From: Prorocentrum cordatum
Taxonomy: Eukaryota > Sar > Dinophyceae > Prorocentrales > Prorocentraceae
NCBI GenBank assembly: GCA_963575745.1
Contig: CAUYUJ010003425.1
Coordinates: forward strand, 350,630-414,629
Direction: 5' to 3'
DNA length: 64,000 bases
Shown here: positions 42,145 to 53,807 of the stretch, one piece after another
Layout: each line of letters opens with the position of its first letter
Numbering within the stretch: the stretch's first letter is position 1
Made by a program: the position numbers and the translations under genes
The notes under the pieces: model-generated
What the model saw: the letters and a program-made list of their open reading frames with translations, nothing else
What the model was told of the DNA's origin: nothing
The model's database searches: none

Positions 42145-42610
42145 CCCGTGGGAGCTCCATCTCTCGTGGCGCCAACATCGCAGAGCAGATTTCGCTCGGA
42201 TTTCAACTGGATGGACCCAGAGTGTCCTGGAGAATTTTGTTCCGGATTTCGAAGTAGATTTCGTGCGGATTTTTTTCTTTTCGGCCAGGAAGGGAGGCAA
42301 AACAAACATCCACCTGACATTCATTTCGTTTTTCGTTCGCCGTCTTGGGGCTTTTCATTGACAGACATCCACGCAAAAATCCGCTGCAGCACGTCTGCAA
42401 GGTCGGTGCAGTGACATCTCGACGGTCCACCAGGGCCCGACTACTTCTAAGCCGGGCGTGTCTCTCTACAGGAGGAATATTCAAAAATAGTAAAAACATG
42501 ATTTGGGGACGATTGTTCGGTGATTCTTTGGCTTACGCCGCACCGCCGACCCCTTGGGGGAGAGTCGCTGTTGCGGCTTCTGGGTGCTGCATGACTCATG
42601 CTTGTATTTA
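42145..42610. other. No gene recognised
   Basis: AT-richer sequence between the TCC tract and the triplicated block. It contains TTCGGATTTCAACTGGATGG-type text repeated in weaker form within about 60 bases. Confidence 0.4.
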
Positions 42611-42612
42611 TA

Positions 42613-45600
42613 TCGAAGACGCCTACGGCGAATCACCGCCGCCCCCTGCCTTTGTGGAAGCGCCTATGTGGCCGAACGTTGAGGCCAGACCTGCCAAGCC
42701 ATCGGACCATGTGTTCCCCGAATCGGTTTAGAAAGCCTTCGGGGAACACGTGGGCGTCTTGATGGTCATCGTCGCCGTCTTGGAGGCCTCTTGGGCGATC
42801 TTTCGGCGATCTTTGGGGGCTCTTGGGCCGTGTCGGGCCGTCGGAAGGCCGAAAAAAGGGAAATGCCCAAATCCCTCAAAAACCTTGGGAAAATCAGTGA
42901 TTTTGGCATCTTTTGGCCTTCCTGGAGGCCCTCTTGGGGGCCTCTTGGGCCCTTTTGGGCCAGCTTCGAGCCAACTTCGGCCATCTTGGTGGGTTCCTGG
43001 CACGTCTGACGCCGTCGGGAGCCGTCTTGGGCCTTTCTGGGCCAACGGGGGACCCTCTTGGGGCGCTCCAGGGCCGTCTTGGAGGCCATCTTGGGAGTCT
43101 TGGAGGCCATCTTGGGCGTGTTGGAGGCCTCTTGGGCCGTCTTGGGGCCCTCTAGGGGCCATCTTGGAGGCCACTTGGGCCATCAGGGGGCTCTCTTGGG
43201 GGCCTCTTGGGCGATCTTGGGGGCTTCTTGGGCCGTCTTGAGCCGTCGGAGAGCCGAAAAGGCGCAAATGCCAAAATCCTTCAAAAACCAAAGGAAAATC
43301 AATGTTTTTGGCCTCTTCGGACTCTCCTGGAGGACCTCTTGGAGGCCTCTTGGGCCGTCTGGGAGGCCTCTGGGGGGCCTCTTGGGCCGTCTTGGGCCGT
43401 CTTGGACTCTCTTGGGCCGTTTTGGAGGCCGTCTTGGACCATCTCGGGCGGACTTGGAGGCCATCTTGGGCCATCTTCGCGATTTGTTGAGGATGTCCCG
43501 AGCGAAACGGCCGTTTTTGGGCACGGTGGCGGGACGGGCCGGAGCCCATTGGGGAGTTCTTTTGGAAAAAAAACCAAAACCAAAACCTGAAACATCCAGC
43601 ACGCCGTGCACCCCTGCAAGCATTATCGAAGACGCACGGCGAATCACCGCCGCCCCCTGCCTTTGTGGAAGCGCCTATGTGGCCGAACGTTGAGGCCAGA
43701 CCTGCCAAGCCATCGGACCATGTGTTCCCCGAATCGGTTTGGAAAGCCTTCGGGGAACACGTGGGCGTCTTGATGGTCATCGTCGTCGTCTTGGAGGCCT
43801 CTTGGGCGATTTTTCGGCGATCTTTGGGGGCTCTTGGGCCGTCTCGGGCCGTCGGAAGGCCGAAAAAAGGGAAATGCCCAAATCCATCAAAAACCTTCGG
43901 AAAATCAGTGATTTTGGCATCGTTTGGCCTGCCTGGAGGCCCTCTTGGGGGCCTCTTGGGCTCTTTTGGGCCAGCTTCGAGCCAACTTCGGCCATCTTGG
44001 TGGGTTCCTGGCACGTCTGACGCCGTCGGGAGCCGTTTTGGGGGCCTTTCTGGGCCAACGGGGGACCCTCTTGGGGCGCTCCTGGGCCGTCTTGGAGGCC
44101 ATCTTGGGCGTCTGGGAGGCCATCTTGGGCGTGTTGGAGGCCTCTTGGGCCCTCTTGGGGCCCTCTAGGGGCCATCTTGGAGGCCACTTGGGCCATAAGG
44201 GGGCTCTCTTGGGGGCCTCTTGGGCGATCTTGGGGGCTTCTTGGGCCGTCTTGAGCCGTCGGAGAGCCGAAAAGGCGCAAATGCCCAAATCCTTCAAAAA
44301 CCAAAGGAAAATCAATGATTTTGGCCTCTTCGGACTCTCCTGGAGGACCTCTTGGAGGCCTCTTGGGCCGTCTGGGAGGCCTCTGGGGGGCCTCTTGGGC
44401 CGTCTTGGGCCGTCTTGGACTCTCTTGGGCCGTCTTGGAGGCCGTCTTGGACCATCTCGGGCGGACTTGGAGGCCATCTTGGGCCATCTTCGCTATTTTT
44501 TGAGGATGTCCCGAGCGAAACGGCCGTTCTTGGAGGATTGTTTGCGGTCGTTGAGCACGTTTGGGGAAATTCCGGGTGGCCGGCGGGTTCTGCCGGAGCC
44601 CACTGGGAAGTTCTTTTGGAAAAAGAACCAAAACCAAAACCTGAAACGTCCAGCACGCCGTGCACCCCTGCAAGCAGGGGGCGGCGGATCGAAGACGCCT
44701 ACGGCGAATCACCGCCGCCCCTGCCTTTGTGGAAGCGCCTATGTGGCCGAACGTTGAGGCCAGACCTGCCAAGCCATCGGACCATGTGTTCCCCGAATCG
44801 GTTTGGAAAGCCTTCGGGGAACACGTGGGCGTCTTTATGGTCATCGTCGTCGTCTTGGAGGCCTCTTGGGCGATCTTTCGGCGATCTTTGGGGGCTCTTG
44901 GGCCGTCTCGGGCCGTCGGAAGGCCGAAAGAAGGGAAATGCCCAAATCCCTCAAAAACCTTGGGAAAATCAGTGATTTTGGCATCTTTTGGCCTTCCTGG
45001 AGGCCCTCTTGGGGGCCTCTTGGGCCCTTTTGGGCCAGCTTCGAGCCAACTTCGGCCATCTTGGTGGGTTCCTGTCACGTCTGACGCCGTCGGGAGCCGT
45101 TTTGGGGGCCTTTCTGGGCCAACGGGGGACCCTCTTGGGGCGCTCCAGGGCCGTCTTGGAGGCCATCTTGGGCGTCTTGGAGGCCATCTTGGGCGTGTTG
45201 GAGGCCTCTTGGGCCGTCCTCTAGGGGCCATCTTGGAGGCCACTTGGGCCATCAGGGGGCTCTCTTGGGGGCCTCTTGGGCGATCTTGGGGGCTTCTTGG
45301 GCCGTCTTGAGCCGTCGGAGAGCCGAAAAGGCGCAAATGCCAAAATCCTTCAAAAACCAAGGGAAAATCAATGAGTTTGGCCTCTTCGGACTCTCCTGGA
45401 GGACCTCTTGGAGGCCTCTTGGGCCGTCTGGGAGGCCTCTGGGGGGCCTCTTGGGCCGTCTTGGGCCGTCTTGGACTCTCTTGGGCCGTTTTGGAGGCCG
45501 TCTTAGACCATCTCGGGCGGACTTGGAGGCCATCTTGGGCCATCTTCGCGATTTTTTGAGGATGTCCCGAGCGAAACGGCTGTTTTTGGGCACGGTGGCG

Positions 45601-45706
45601 GGACGGGCCGGAGCCCACTGGAGAGTTCTTTTAGAAAAAGAACCAAAACCAAAACCTGAAACGTCCAGCACGCCGTGCACCCCTGCAAGCAGGGGGCGGC
45701 GGATCT
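42613..45706 (+). repeat. Three tandem copies of a unit of about 1.0 kb
   Basis: Copies begin with ATCGAAGACGC near 42,613, 43,625 and 44,688. Each has GAATCACCGCCGCCCC, GCCGAACGTTGAGGCCAGAC, a core of CTTGGGCCGTCTTGGAGGCC words, two AT-rich boxes (TCAAAAACC then GGAAAATCA), and an end with AACCAAAACCTGAAAC and CACGCCGTGCACCCCTGCA. Copies 2 and 3 are very similar to copy 1; copy 2 has a unique insert near 44,530-44,600. Both strands stay open for up to 600 codons because the repeat word lacks stops. Confidence 0.92.
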
Positions 45707-46150
45707 AGTGGCCTTCGGCCAATCCCGCCACCGTGCCTGGGTTGCGGACGAGACCTCCATGTCTTGGAAGCCTGTTGAAGCCCTTTTTGAAGCCTCTCGT
45801 GGGTCTCCTGGAGGCCTCCTGGAGGCCTCTTTGGGGGCTCTTAGGGCCTCTTGGGGGGCCTTCGGGGGCTTCCTGGCGATCTCGCGAGCCATTTTAGGGT
45901 GGGAGGCTCGAAATCTTGGTTTGTGTTCTTCCTATTGGGCCCCACTTGGGCCCGCTTGGGGCCATCTTGGGGGCTCCTTGGGTCCTCTTGGCCCTGGCCG
46001 TCACAGGGTCGTTTTAGACGCTCTGGATATCGAAATGCAGAGTGTGTTAACAGCATGTATCCGCCTCGGGTTTCTGTTACATCATTCTGGCTTCTTGAGC
46101 CGGCTAACAGAGCCTCCACGACGGCCCAAGAGGCGCACAAGAGTGTTCCA
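45707..46150 (-). repeat. CTTGGGGGCC repeat, degenerate continuation
   Basis: Same word as the triplicated block with decreasing density. No gene. Confidence 0.7.
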
Positions 46151-47094
46151 GAATGGGACCAGAGACCATGTTACGCGATGTTGGAATTATGGAATCTCAG
46201 GCACGCTCCCGGGGCCTCCGAAACCACACGCGCTGAAAGCCCCGCGCGTCACGCGGGAATGCGTCCCAAAGAATTCGATGCAGTGGCAGTGGCTCTAGAA
46301 AACCTGAGGATACTCCACCCAGTGCCCACGTGACAGTGGCGGGTTACAACGAATACGGTATTTACTTTTCTGGATTGGCTGCATATTTGGGCAGCTGAAC
46401 TCAGGTTTCCTCGCAGAAGCGCTAGCAGCAGAGTGCTGTCTAGATATAGTTTCCAACCAGCTGCAGCAGCTTGACGACAGCGGCGGCCAGCTAGAGAGTC
46501 GAGACCGCGTGTGCCTTCGCGGAACAGAACTGATCGCCCCCTTCATCCCATCCTCTTTCATCCCCTTCCCCCACTCTCCCTCTCCCCGCGTCGCCCTCCC
46601 GCCTTCCTCTCGCCCCCTCCCCGACACCCTGAAGCAGGCAGCCTTGGAGCCTCCACGGCCCGCTGGACGCCCCCCCGACCTGCAACAAAAACACGCGTGC
46701 GGCGCGCGCTGGACGCTCTGGAGCGCGCCTGGGAGTCCTGGGAAGCTCTGGACTCTGGTCAGCCTCGGGAGGCGCCGGGGGCGCCCGGGGCGGCCCCGGG
46801 ACACCCTCGGGAGCGCGGGGCGCGCCGGGAGAGCCCGAGGAAAGCCCCGAGGGGCTCGGGGCCAGGGGAGAGGCCGCGGCCGCGGCGGCGGCGGCGGGGC
46901 TCGCGCGCCGGCGAGGCAGCGCTTCGAGCCCGACCCGAGCGCCGCCAATCCGCAGGAGCCGCCCCCCGCCCGAGCCAGCGCCGGCCCGCTCCCGGCGGCA
47001 GGGGCCCGGGCGGTGGGCCGCGGCGAGGAGGGTGCGCTTCTCTCCGGGCGTCGCGGGCGGCTCGGCGGGAGCTCTCGTGGCCGTGCCCCTGCCC
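46150..47094. other. No gene recognised; GC-rich low-complexity
   Basis: Arg/Ala/Pro-rich frames of over 300 codons exist on both strands, but composition mirrors GC content. The stretch 46,740-47,040 is CGGGG/GGCGC-rich. Confidence 0.5.
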
Positions 47095-47285
47095 CTCCTC
47101 CTCCTCTCTCTCCTCCTCCCCTCCTCCTCCTCCTCCTCCCCCTCCTCCTCCCTCCTCCTCCTCCTCCCCCTCCTCCTCCTCTCCTCCTCTCCTCCTCCTC
47201 CTCCTCCTCCTCCTCCTCCTCCTCCTCCTCCTCCTCCTCCTCCTCCTCCTCCTCCTCCTCCTCCTCCTCCTCCTCCTCCCCCCCT
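47095..47285. repeat. (CTC)n pyrimidine tract
   Basis: TCC/CTC run, the last 100 bases nearly pure. Confidence 0.97.
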
Positions 47286-47544
47286 TCCCTTCCCCTCGCG
47301 CGCACAGGGCGGCCGCCGCGCCCGCTCGAGCCCCGGCTCCTCGTCGCTCCTCCTCCGCCTCTCGTTTTCTTCTCCATCCACTGCCTCCTGCCTCCGCTCT
47401 CCCGCTTCCCCCGCCCCTTGCATCCTCCATCCCCCGTCGCCCCCCCCCCCCCCGCGGTTTCCCAGCTCTCGTTGTTGTTGCATGTTCGGTCGGAACCGTT
47501 GTTTTGTGGATTTCCCGCCTGGTGCCCAGTGCGTTTGCTTCAAT

Positions 47545-48190
47545 TAGAGAGTTCCTTCCGGGGCCCCCCTGTTTTCTACAATGGCACATCTTGGGGCTCA
47601 AATTGTGACCCTGACCCCCCAGTTTAGAACACCAGCGGCTCCTGCCTGACAGTTTCCTGCAATCTATTCCAAAGTCGCGCTCTCTCTCGCGGGACTTCCT
47701 CACAGTGTATGCAGGAGTCGCGCTCTCGCGTGGAGCTTCCTCGCAGTTTATCCGGGCGCCGCGCCCTCGACCCTCAGGACTCGCGGTCTCGCCTTGGCCT
47801 GCCTCGCGATCAACTTGGGAATCGCGCTATCGCTCGAGACTTCCTCCGGATTCATGCAGGACGCACGCTTCAGCAACCCGCCTGCTCGACATGGCTGCCT
47901 GGCCCGCCTTCCCGACCCTCACGTTAGGGCCTACCCGCTCGATCAGCTCGTTTGGTTCTGCCACATCTTTTCTCCTCCTAGGCCCCCTGCTAATCTCTCT
48001 CGTGCTCCGTCCTTCTCCCTCCCCTTCCATGCGTCCTCTCGTCCCCTGCTTTAGGGGCTGCGCTAAATTCACGTGGCAGGTAAAGAAGATATAGGGTACC
48101 GAGGGTTGGGGGTAGACTTGTTGGCACGCGAGCAGGTAAGAGTGAGCAGTTGTCCAATGAGTGTAGAATGCCTTCGTAAGAATAATTGTT
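47545..48190 (+). repeat. Repeat R, forward copy 1, with exon-like segment at 48,055-48,079
   Basis: Subrepeat boxes of GAATCGCGCT(C/A)TCGC lead to a pyrimidine tract, CTTTAG, a 25-base segment starting GGGCTGCGC and ending GGCAG, then GTAAAG. The downstream R core is shortened but keeps TACCGAGGGTTGGGG and CACGCGAGCAGGTAAGAG. Confidence 0.8.
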
Positions 48191-48295
48191 GTTGATCCCC
48201 CCTCCGGAGCGCTTCGTGTTGTTCAATTGAGGTGCTCCTCCCGGGCCTTGCACTCTGTTTTTCCAAGGGGAAGTCTTGGTGCCAAACCCCGGCTT

Positions 48296-48340
<45 letters not shown>

Positions 48341-49450
48341 CCACCAACAACAACAACAACAACAACCACAACAACCACAACAACAACAACAACACCAACA
48401 CCAACACCACCACCAACAACAACAACAACAGCAGCAGCAGCAGCAGCAACAACAACAACAACAACAACACCACCAACAACAACAACAGCAACAACACCAC
48501 CAACAACAACAACACCAACAACAACAACAACACCAACAACAACAACACCAACAACAACACCAACAACACCACCAGCAACAACACCAACAACAAACGCATG
48601 ATCAGCAACAACATCAACATCACCAACACCAACACCAGCAACAACAACAACAAAGGCTCCAACTCGGCACTGCCTCACAACTTATTTTAAGTTCGCACCT
48701 TCGCGCGGGACCTCTTCATAATTTATGCAGGAATCGCGCTCTCGCGTGGGAATCCCTCAGAATTTATTGCGGTGCCGTGCCCCCCACAGTCAGGAATCGC
48801 GCTCTCGCTGGGGATTTCCTCACCATTCATTTGGGAGTCGCGCTATCGCTCGACACTTCCCTGCGATGCATGCTGGATTGACGGTCAGCAGCCCGCCCGC
48901 TCGACCTGGCCGCCTGGGCCCGCCCGCCCCCTGCCCTCCCGTCAGGGCCTACCTGTCCCTCCCCCCCGTTCGATTCTGCCGCTCGTACTCCTGCTCCTGA
49001 CCCCCCCTGCAGATCGTTCTCGGAAACTGGAGCATATACGTTAGCAGTGGCGGGCGGTTTTTCAATCCCAGGACTTTTTGAGGGTCGGGGACGGCGTTGG
49101 GGTGGTGTGGTGTATACGTTTTTCCCCGATGTCCTGGGGAAACGACGAATAATGTATACACCAGGGTCCCGTAGACACCAGGATCCGTTCTCCAGTGCAA
49201 ATTCCAAAGCAGGGCCGGAAGAAGCGTCGGTGTATAGAGTTCGGTTCCCTAGCATCTTTCTCCCTCCCCCTTGTCTCTTCCCCCCTCCCTCCCTTCACTT
49301 GTTTTAGGGGCTGCGCCAACTGCACGCCGCAGGTAGGGAAGATATCTCAAGGGGGGCACCATCGAAGACAGAGGGGGCGAGTATCGAGTATTTGGAATAT
49401 ACGTGTTGAATTGCACACGAGCAGATCAGAACGAACGGTTTTAGATTTCT
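48190..49450 (+). repeat. Repeat R, forward copy 2, with exon-like segment at 49,308-49,332
   Basis: Begins with TTGCACTCTGTTTTTCC, then the CAA tract and GCGCTCTCGC boxes. The pyrimidine tract ends GTTTTAG at 49,307, followed by 25 bases and GTAGGG. The core carries ATCGAAGACAGAGGGGGCG. An extra segment at about 49,010-49,250 (TTTTTCCCCGATGTCC and TATACACCAGGGTCC) is absent from other copies. Confidence 0.75.
48298..48655. repeat. (CAA)n/(CAC)n microsatellite inside R
   Basis: CAA with CCA, CAG and AACACC interruptions over 350 bases. Encodes poly-Gln, poly-Asn or poly-Thr depending on frame. Confidence 0.97.
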
Positions 49451-50720
49451 TGAGTCATCATTCTAGAAGAATATTTACTGTTGATTCCCCCTCACCAGTG
49501 CATACTGTTTTTCTCAATCAAAGTGTGCCCCTCGACGCTCGCACCCTGTTTTTTGACAGGGAAAGTCTTTCTGCTCAAACTGGGCCCCTGGCCCCCGGGA
49601 TTACAACAACAACGGTTCCCGCTTGAGACTTCCTCCAAATTTAGTCAGGACTCCCACTCTTGAGATTTCCTCACAATTTACTCAGGATCGGTGCTCCCGC
49701 CTGTGACTTCTTCGCAATTTAGTCAGGCCCCCCGCTCCCATCTGAGACTTCCTCACACTTTACTCAGGAACGGCGCTCCCGCTTGAGACTTCCTCGCAAT
49801 TGAGTCTAGACTTCCTTGCAATCTAATCAAGACCCTCGCTTCTGCAGGAGAACCCCTCCCGTTTTATTTAGGAATTGCGCTCTCGCCTGTGACTTCCATG
49901 CAACTTATTCAGAAATCGTGCTTTCGACGCTCAGGAAACACGCTGCGCCAAGGACGCCTTTACAATTTACTTAGTAATCGCGCTCTCGCCAAGTTCATGC
50001 ATCCCGCTTGCATGTCTCACCCGCCCGACCCGCCCGTCAGGGGATCGCCCGCCCGTCGTGGGCTCCCGCCCGCGACTTCCTTCAGGAACGGCGCTTTCGC
50101 CTAGGACTTCCTCGAACCTTCACGCGTTTACCTTCCTGCTCCTCCTTCCTGCTCCCTCCTCCTCCTCCTCTCCTCCCTTCTCTCTCCCTCCTCTCTTCCC
50201 TCATCCTTATGTCTCTCTGCCCCATCCCTTCTCCCTCCTCTCCCTCCTCCCTTCTCCCTCCCCTCCCCTCTCCTGCCTCCTTCCTCATTTTTTTGTTTTT
50301 TGTTTTTCTTTTCTTCTCTCTCTCTCTCTCCCCTCTCTTTCTCTCTTTCTCTATCTCTCTTATATGTCTTTCTCTCTCTCTCTGCCTCTAATCAACTGCC
50401 CCCCCTCATCGCTCCTTCTCTCCTGGCGTTTTCCATCTTCCTTCGTCCCTCCCCCTCCCTTCCTCCCACTCTCCCTCGTTATCCCCCTCCTCATTTTCAG
50501 GGCCCACACCAATCCCAATGGCGGGCACGTGCACGCCCGCGAATGATTGTCCGCCCGTTCAGGTTTGCCCGCCAGTCTAAGCCCGCCGCCCCCCCCGCAA
50601 AGAGAAATAATCACCCCAAAGGGGGTATGATCCAAAACAAAAAGGGCGGGTATCGAGGGCGTGGGAAATTCGTTTTGACTGTCACACGGGCAAGTATTAG
50701 CGAACAGTCTTATACTGATC
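49450..50720 (+). repeat. Repeat R, forward copy 3
   Basis: Has CACCCTGTTTTTTGACAGGG, ACAACAACGG, then six to eight boxes with GAGACTTCCTC and CGCTCCCGC. A CT-rich stretch occupies 50,150-50,400. The core at about 50,607-50,715 keeps GGGCGGGTATCGAGGGCGTG. I do not find the 25-base exon-like segment in this copy. Confidence 0.7.
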
Positions 50721-50751
50721 GTTGTTGTTGTTGTTGTTGTTGTCGTTGTCG

Positions 50752-50783
<32 letters not shown>

Positions 50784-50978
50784 GGTTGTTTGTTGTTTGT
50801 TGTTTGTTGTTTGTTGTTTGTTGTTTGTTGTTTGTTGTTTGTTGATTGTTGTTTGTTGTTTGTTGTTTGGTGTTTGTTATTTCGTGGCTTGTTGTTTGTT
50901 GTTTGTTGTTTGTTGTTTGATGTTTGTTGTTTGTTGTTTGTTGTATGTGGTTGTTATTGTTGTTGTTGCTGTTGCGGC

Positions 50979-51014
<36 letters not shown>

Positions 51015-51016
51015 GG

Positions 51017-51068
<52 letters not shown>

Positions 51069-51106
51069 CGTTGTTGTTGTTATTGTTATTAGTGTTGTTG
51101 TTGTGG

Positions 51107-51172
<66 letters not shown>
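50718..51172. repeat. (GTT)n and TTGTTTG heptamer tract
   Basis: GTT at 50,718-50,780, a TTGTTTG seven-base array at 50,783-50,945, then GTT with CTG, CGT and ATT changes to 51,172. Confidence 0.97.
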
Positions 51173-51175
<3 letters not shown>

Positions 51176-51369
51176 AGGTTGAACTTGCACTGCTGAATAA
51201 CAAGTACTGTTGCTCCCCCTCCGATACACATTGTATGTATTCTCAACCCTCCTGTGTTGGGTTCTCGTTTTGAACAGAGCAGTGTGGTCTCCACCCTCCT
51301 CCTCCCGCCCACCCTCTCCCCCCCTCTTCCCCATCTCTTGTTTCCTGTGTTCCCCTCTCCTCTTCTCTC

Positions 51370-52582
51370 GTGCCGTCGGGCTGCGACGATTTGCGCAACT
51401 GTCGCCATTTTCGTGGGCTCCTGGTAGGCCCAGCGGGGGTACGCCATACGCGGGCCACCTCGGGACCTCGCCGCCCCCTGGGGGGCTTGCGATCTGCGCA
51501 GTTGTCGCCACGTTCGTGGGTTCCTGGGGGGCCCAGCGACGACATACGGGGGCCACCTCGGGACTTCGCCGCCCCCTGGGGGGCTTGCGATCTGCGCAGC
51601 GATCGCCACTTTCGTGGGCTCCTGGGAGGCCCGGCTGAGGTGCGCCATACGCGGGCCACCTCGGGACCTCGCCGCCCCATCGGGGGCGTGCGATCTGCGC
51701 AATCGTCGCCACTTTCGTGGGCTCGTGGGGGGCCCAGCGGAGGTACGCCATACACGGACCACCTCGGGACCTCGCCGCCCCCATGGGGGGCTTGCGATCT
51801 GCGCAGCTGTCGCCACGTTCGTGGGCTCCTGGGAGGCCCAGCAGAGGTACGCCATACGCGGACCACCTCGGGACCTCGCCGCCCCCTGGGGGGCTTGCGA
51901 TCTGCGCAGTTGTCGCCATTTTCGTGGGCTCCTGGGGGGCCAGCGGGGGTACGCCATACGCGGACCACCTCGGGACCTCGCCGCCTCTTGGGGGGCTTGC
52001 GATCTGCGCAGCTGTCGCCACTTTCGTGGGCTCCTGGGAGGCCCAGCGGAGGTACGCCATACGCGGACCACCTCAGGACCTCGCCGCCCCCTGGGGGGCT
52101 TGCGATCTGCGCAGTTGTCGCCACGTTCGTGGGCTCCTGGGAGGCCCAGCGGAGGTACGCCATACGCGGGCCACCTCGGGACCTCGCCGCCCCCATGGGG
52201 GGCCTGCGATCTGCGCAACTGTCGCCACATTCGTGGGCTCCTGGGTGGCCAAGCGGAGGCGCGCCATACGCGGGCCACCTCGGGACCTCGCCGCCCCCAT
52301 GGGGGGCCTGCGATCTGCGCAGTTGTCGCCACTTTCGTGGGCTCCTGGGAGGCCCAGCGGAGGTACGCCGTACGCGGACCTCCTCGGGACCTCGCCGCCC
52401 CCTGGGGGGCTTGCGATCTGCGCAGCTATCGCCACGTTCGTGGGCTCCTGGGAGGCCCAGCGGAGGTATGCCATACGCGGACCACCTCGGGACCTCGCCG
52501 CCTCTTGGGGGGCTTGCGATCTGCGCAGCTGTCGCCACTTTCGTGGGTTCCTGGGTGGCCCAGCGGAGGTACGCCATACGGC
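51370..52582. repeat. 103-base satellite, 12 tandem units
   Basis: The word TCGGGACCTCGCCGCC recurs at 51460, 51558, 51661, 51764, 51868, 51970, 52073, 52176, 52280, 52384 and 52487, a spacing of 98-104 bases. Units also share GGCTTGCGATCTGCGCAG, GTCGCCAC(T/G)TTCGTGGG and GGTACGCCATACGCGG. Identity between units is high, with single-base variants. All frames on both strands are almost stop-free, giving spurious frames of over 440 codons; because 103 is not a multiple of three, no frame repeats its own peptide. Confidence 0.97.
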
Positions 52583-52759
52583 ACGAACTACTTCAGGCCC
52601 CTGTCCATTTGGTATATTTGCCGTTCCTCTTCTTGCTGCGCTCTTCTGAAATCACTGCTGGGTGCTCTTCTTGCGCACTGCGGGTCCTTCGGAATGCCAG
52701 TCAGCATTGACTGGTCCTGAGTATAGCCTCCACGTGTATAGAAAAGGGTTAGGTACGTC

Positions 52760-53650
52760 ACTTAGCCAGGACCCCCGCTCCCGCCGGAGACGTCTTCGCA
52801 TTTTATGCGGGAGTCGTGTTCTCGCTAGGGACTTCCTTATATTGATTCAGGAATCGCTCTCTCGGCGCTCTGGAGTCGCGCTCTCGACTTGCTTGCAATT
52901 TACTTAAGAATAGCGCCCTCGCTTTGGAATTTCCAGCTATTTACTCAAGCGCCGCGCTTCCGACACTCAGGCACCCAGGAGTCGTGCTCACGCCTAGGAC
53001 TCCCTCACAGGTCACTTAGGAATCGGGACCTCGCTGCCCTTCGTGGCTCCGTTGCAGCCCTTCGTGGTCCCCTCGCTGCCCTTCGTGGCCCCGTTGCAGC
53101 CCTTCGTTGCCCCCTCGCTGCCCTTCGTTGCCCCCTCGCTGCGTTGCAGCCCTTTGTGGCCCCGTCGTTGCCCTTCGTGGCCCCGTTGCAGCCCTTTGTG
53201 GCCCCCTCGCTGCCCTTGGTGGCCCCGTTCCTTCGTTGCCCCGTCACTGCCCTTCGTGGCCCCGTTGCAGATCGCGCTATCGTTCGAGACTTTCTCGCAA
53301 TTCAGCAACCAGTTTGCTCGACCTGGCCGTTGGGCCCGCCTTTCCGACCCGCCCGTTAGGGCCTATCCGCCCGATCTGCCTGTTTGGTTTTGCCATTTGC
53401 TTTCTGCTCCCAGCCCCCCTTCTGATACTCTCTCTCGTGCTCCATCCTCCTCCTTTCCCCTTGTCCTTTCCTTCCATCCGTCCATTCTTCCCCTGCCTCA
53501 GGGACTGCACGAAGTACACGTTGCAGGTAAGGAAGATATAACCCCGAGGGGGTGCGATCGAAGGCGAAGAGGGCGGGCACCGAGGGTTTGGGGTATACGT
53601 GTTGAATGACACGCGAGCAGCTAAGAACGACCAGTCTTAACACGAGTGTT
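52760..53650 (+). repeat. Repeat R, forward copy 4, with exon-like segment at 53,502-53,526
   Basis: Boxes of GGGAGTCG and CGCTCTCGAC, then a CTTCGTGGCCCCGTTGCAGC minisatellite (53,035-53,275). The pyrimidine tract ends CCTCAG, followed by 25 bases and GTAAGG. The core has GTGCGATCGAAGGCGAAGAG and GACACGCGAGCAGC. This unit is the inverted partner of 10.77-11.56 kb. Confidence 0.8.
53035..53275. repeat. CCCTTCGTGGCCCCGTTGCA minisatellite
   Basis: About ten units of 18-24 bases. The same minisatellite, inverted, is at 11,085-11,300. Confidence 0.9.
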
Positions 53651-53807
53651 GTTGAATGTTAATTATTAAGCAAGTATTTTACTGTTGGACCCCCCTAGGC
53701 GCCCTGGCGCTCTCGCCTCGGCGCCGGCTGGATTTTAATTGAAAATGGGGCTCACGCTCGAGCGGTGGGGGGGGTGCCCAAACCGGCCCCCCAACAACAA
53801 CAACAAC

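Noticed and set aside
42613-45706. Frame of 613 codons on minus, Pro/Lys/Arg-rich
   Set aside because: It follows the 10-12 base repeat word; the opposite strand is equally open as Gly/Leu/Trp-rich text.
48227-48690. Poly-Gln/Asn/Thr protein frames
   Set aside because: The CAA microsatellite inside repeat R gives all three in different frames.
51370-52582. CRISPR-like regular spacing
   Set aside because: The whole 103-base unit repeats, including the would-be spacers, and the context is eukaryotic.
51243-52720. Frames of over 440 codons in the 103-base array
   Set aside because: Nearly all frames on both strands are open, there is no start or stop preference, and the sequence is a satellite.
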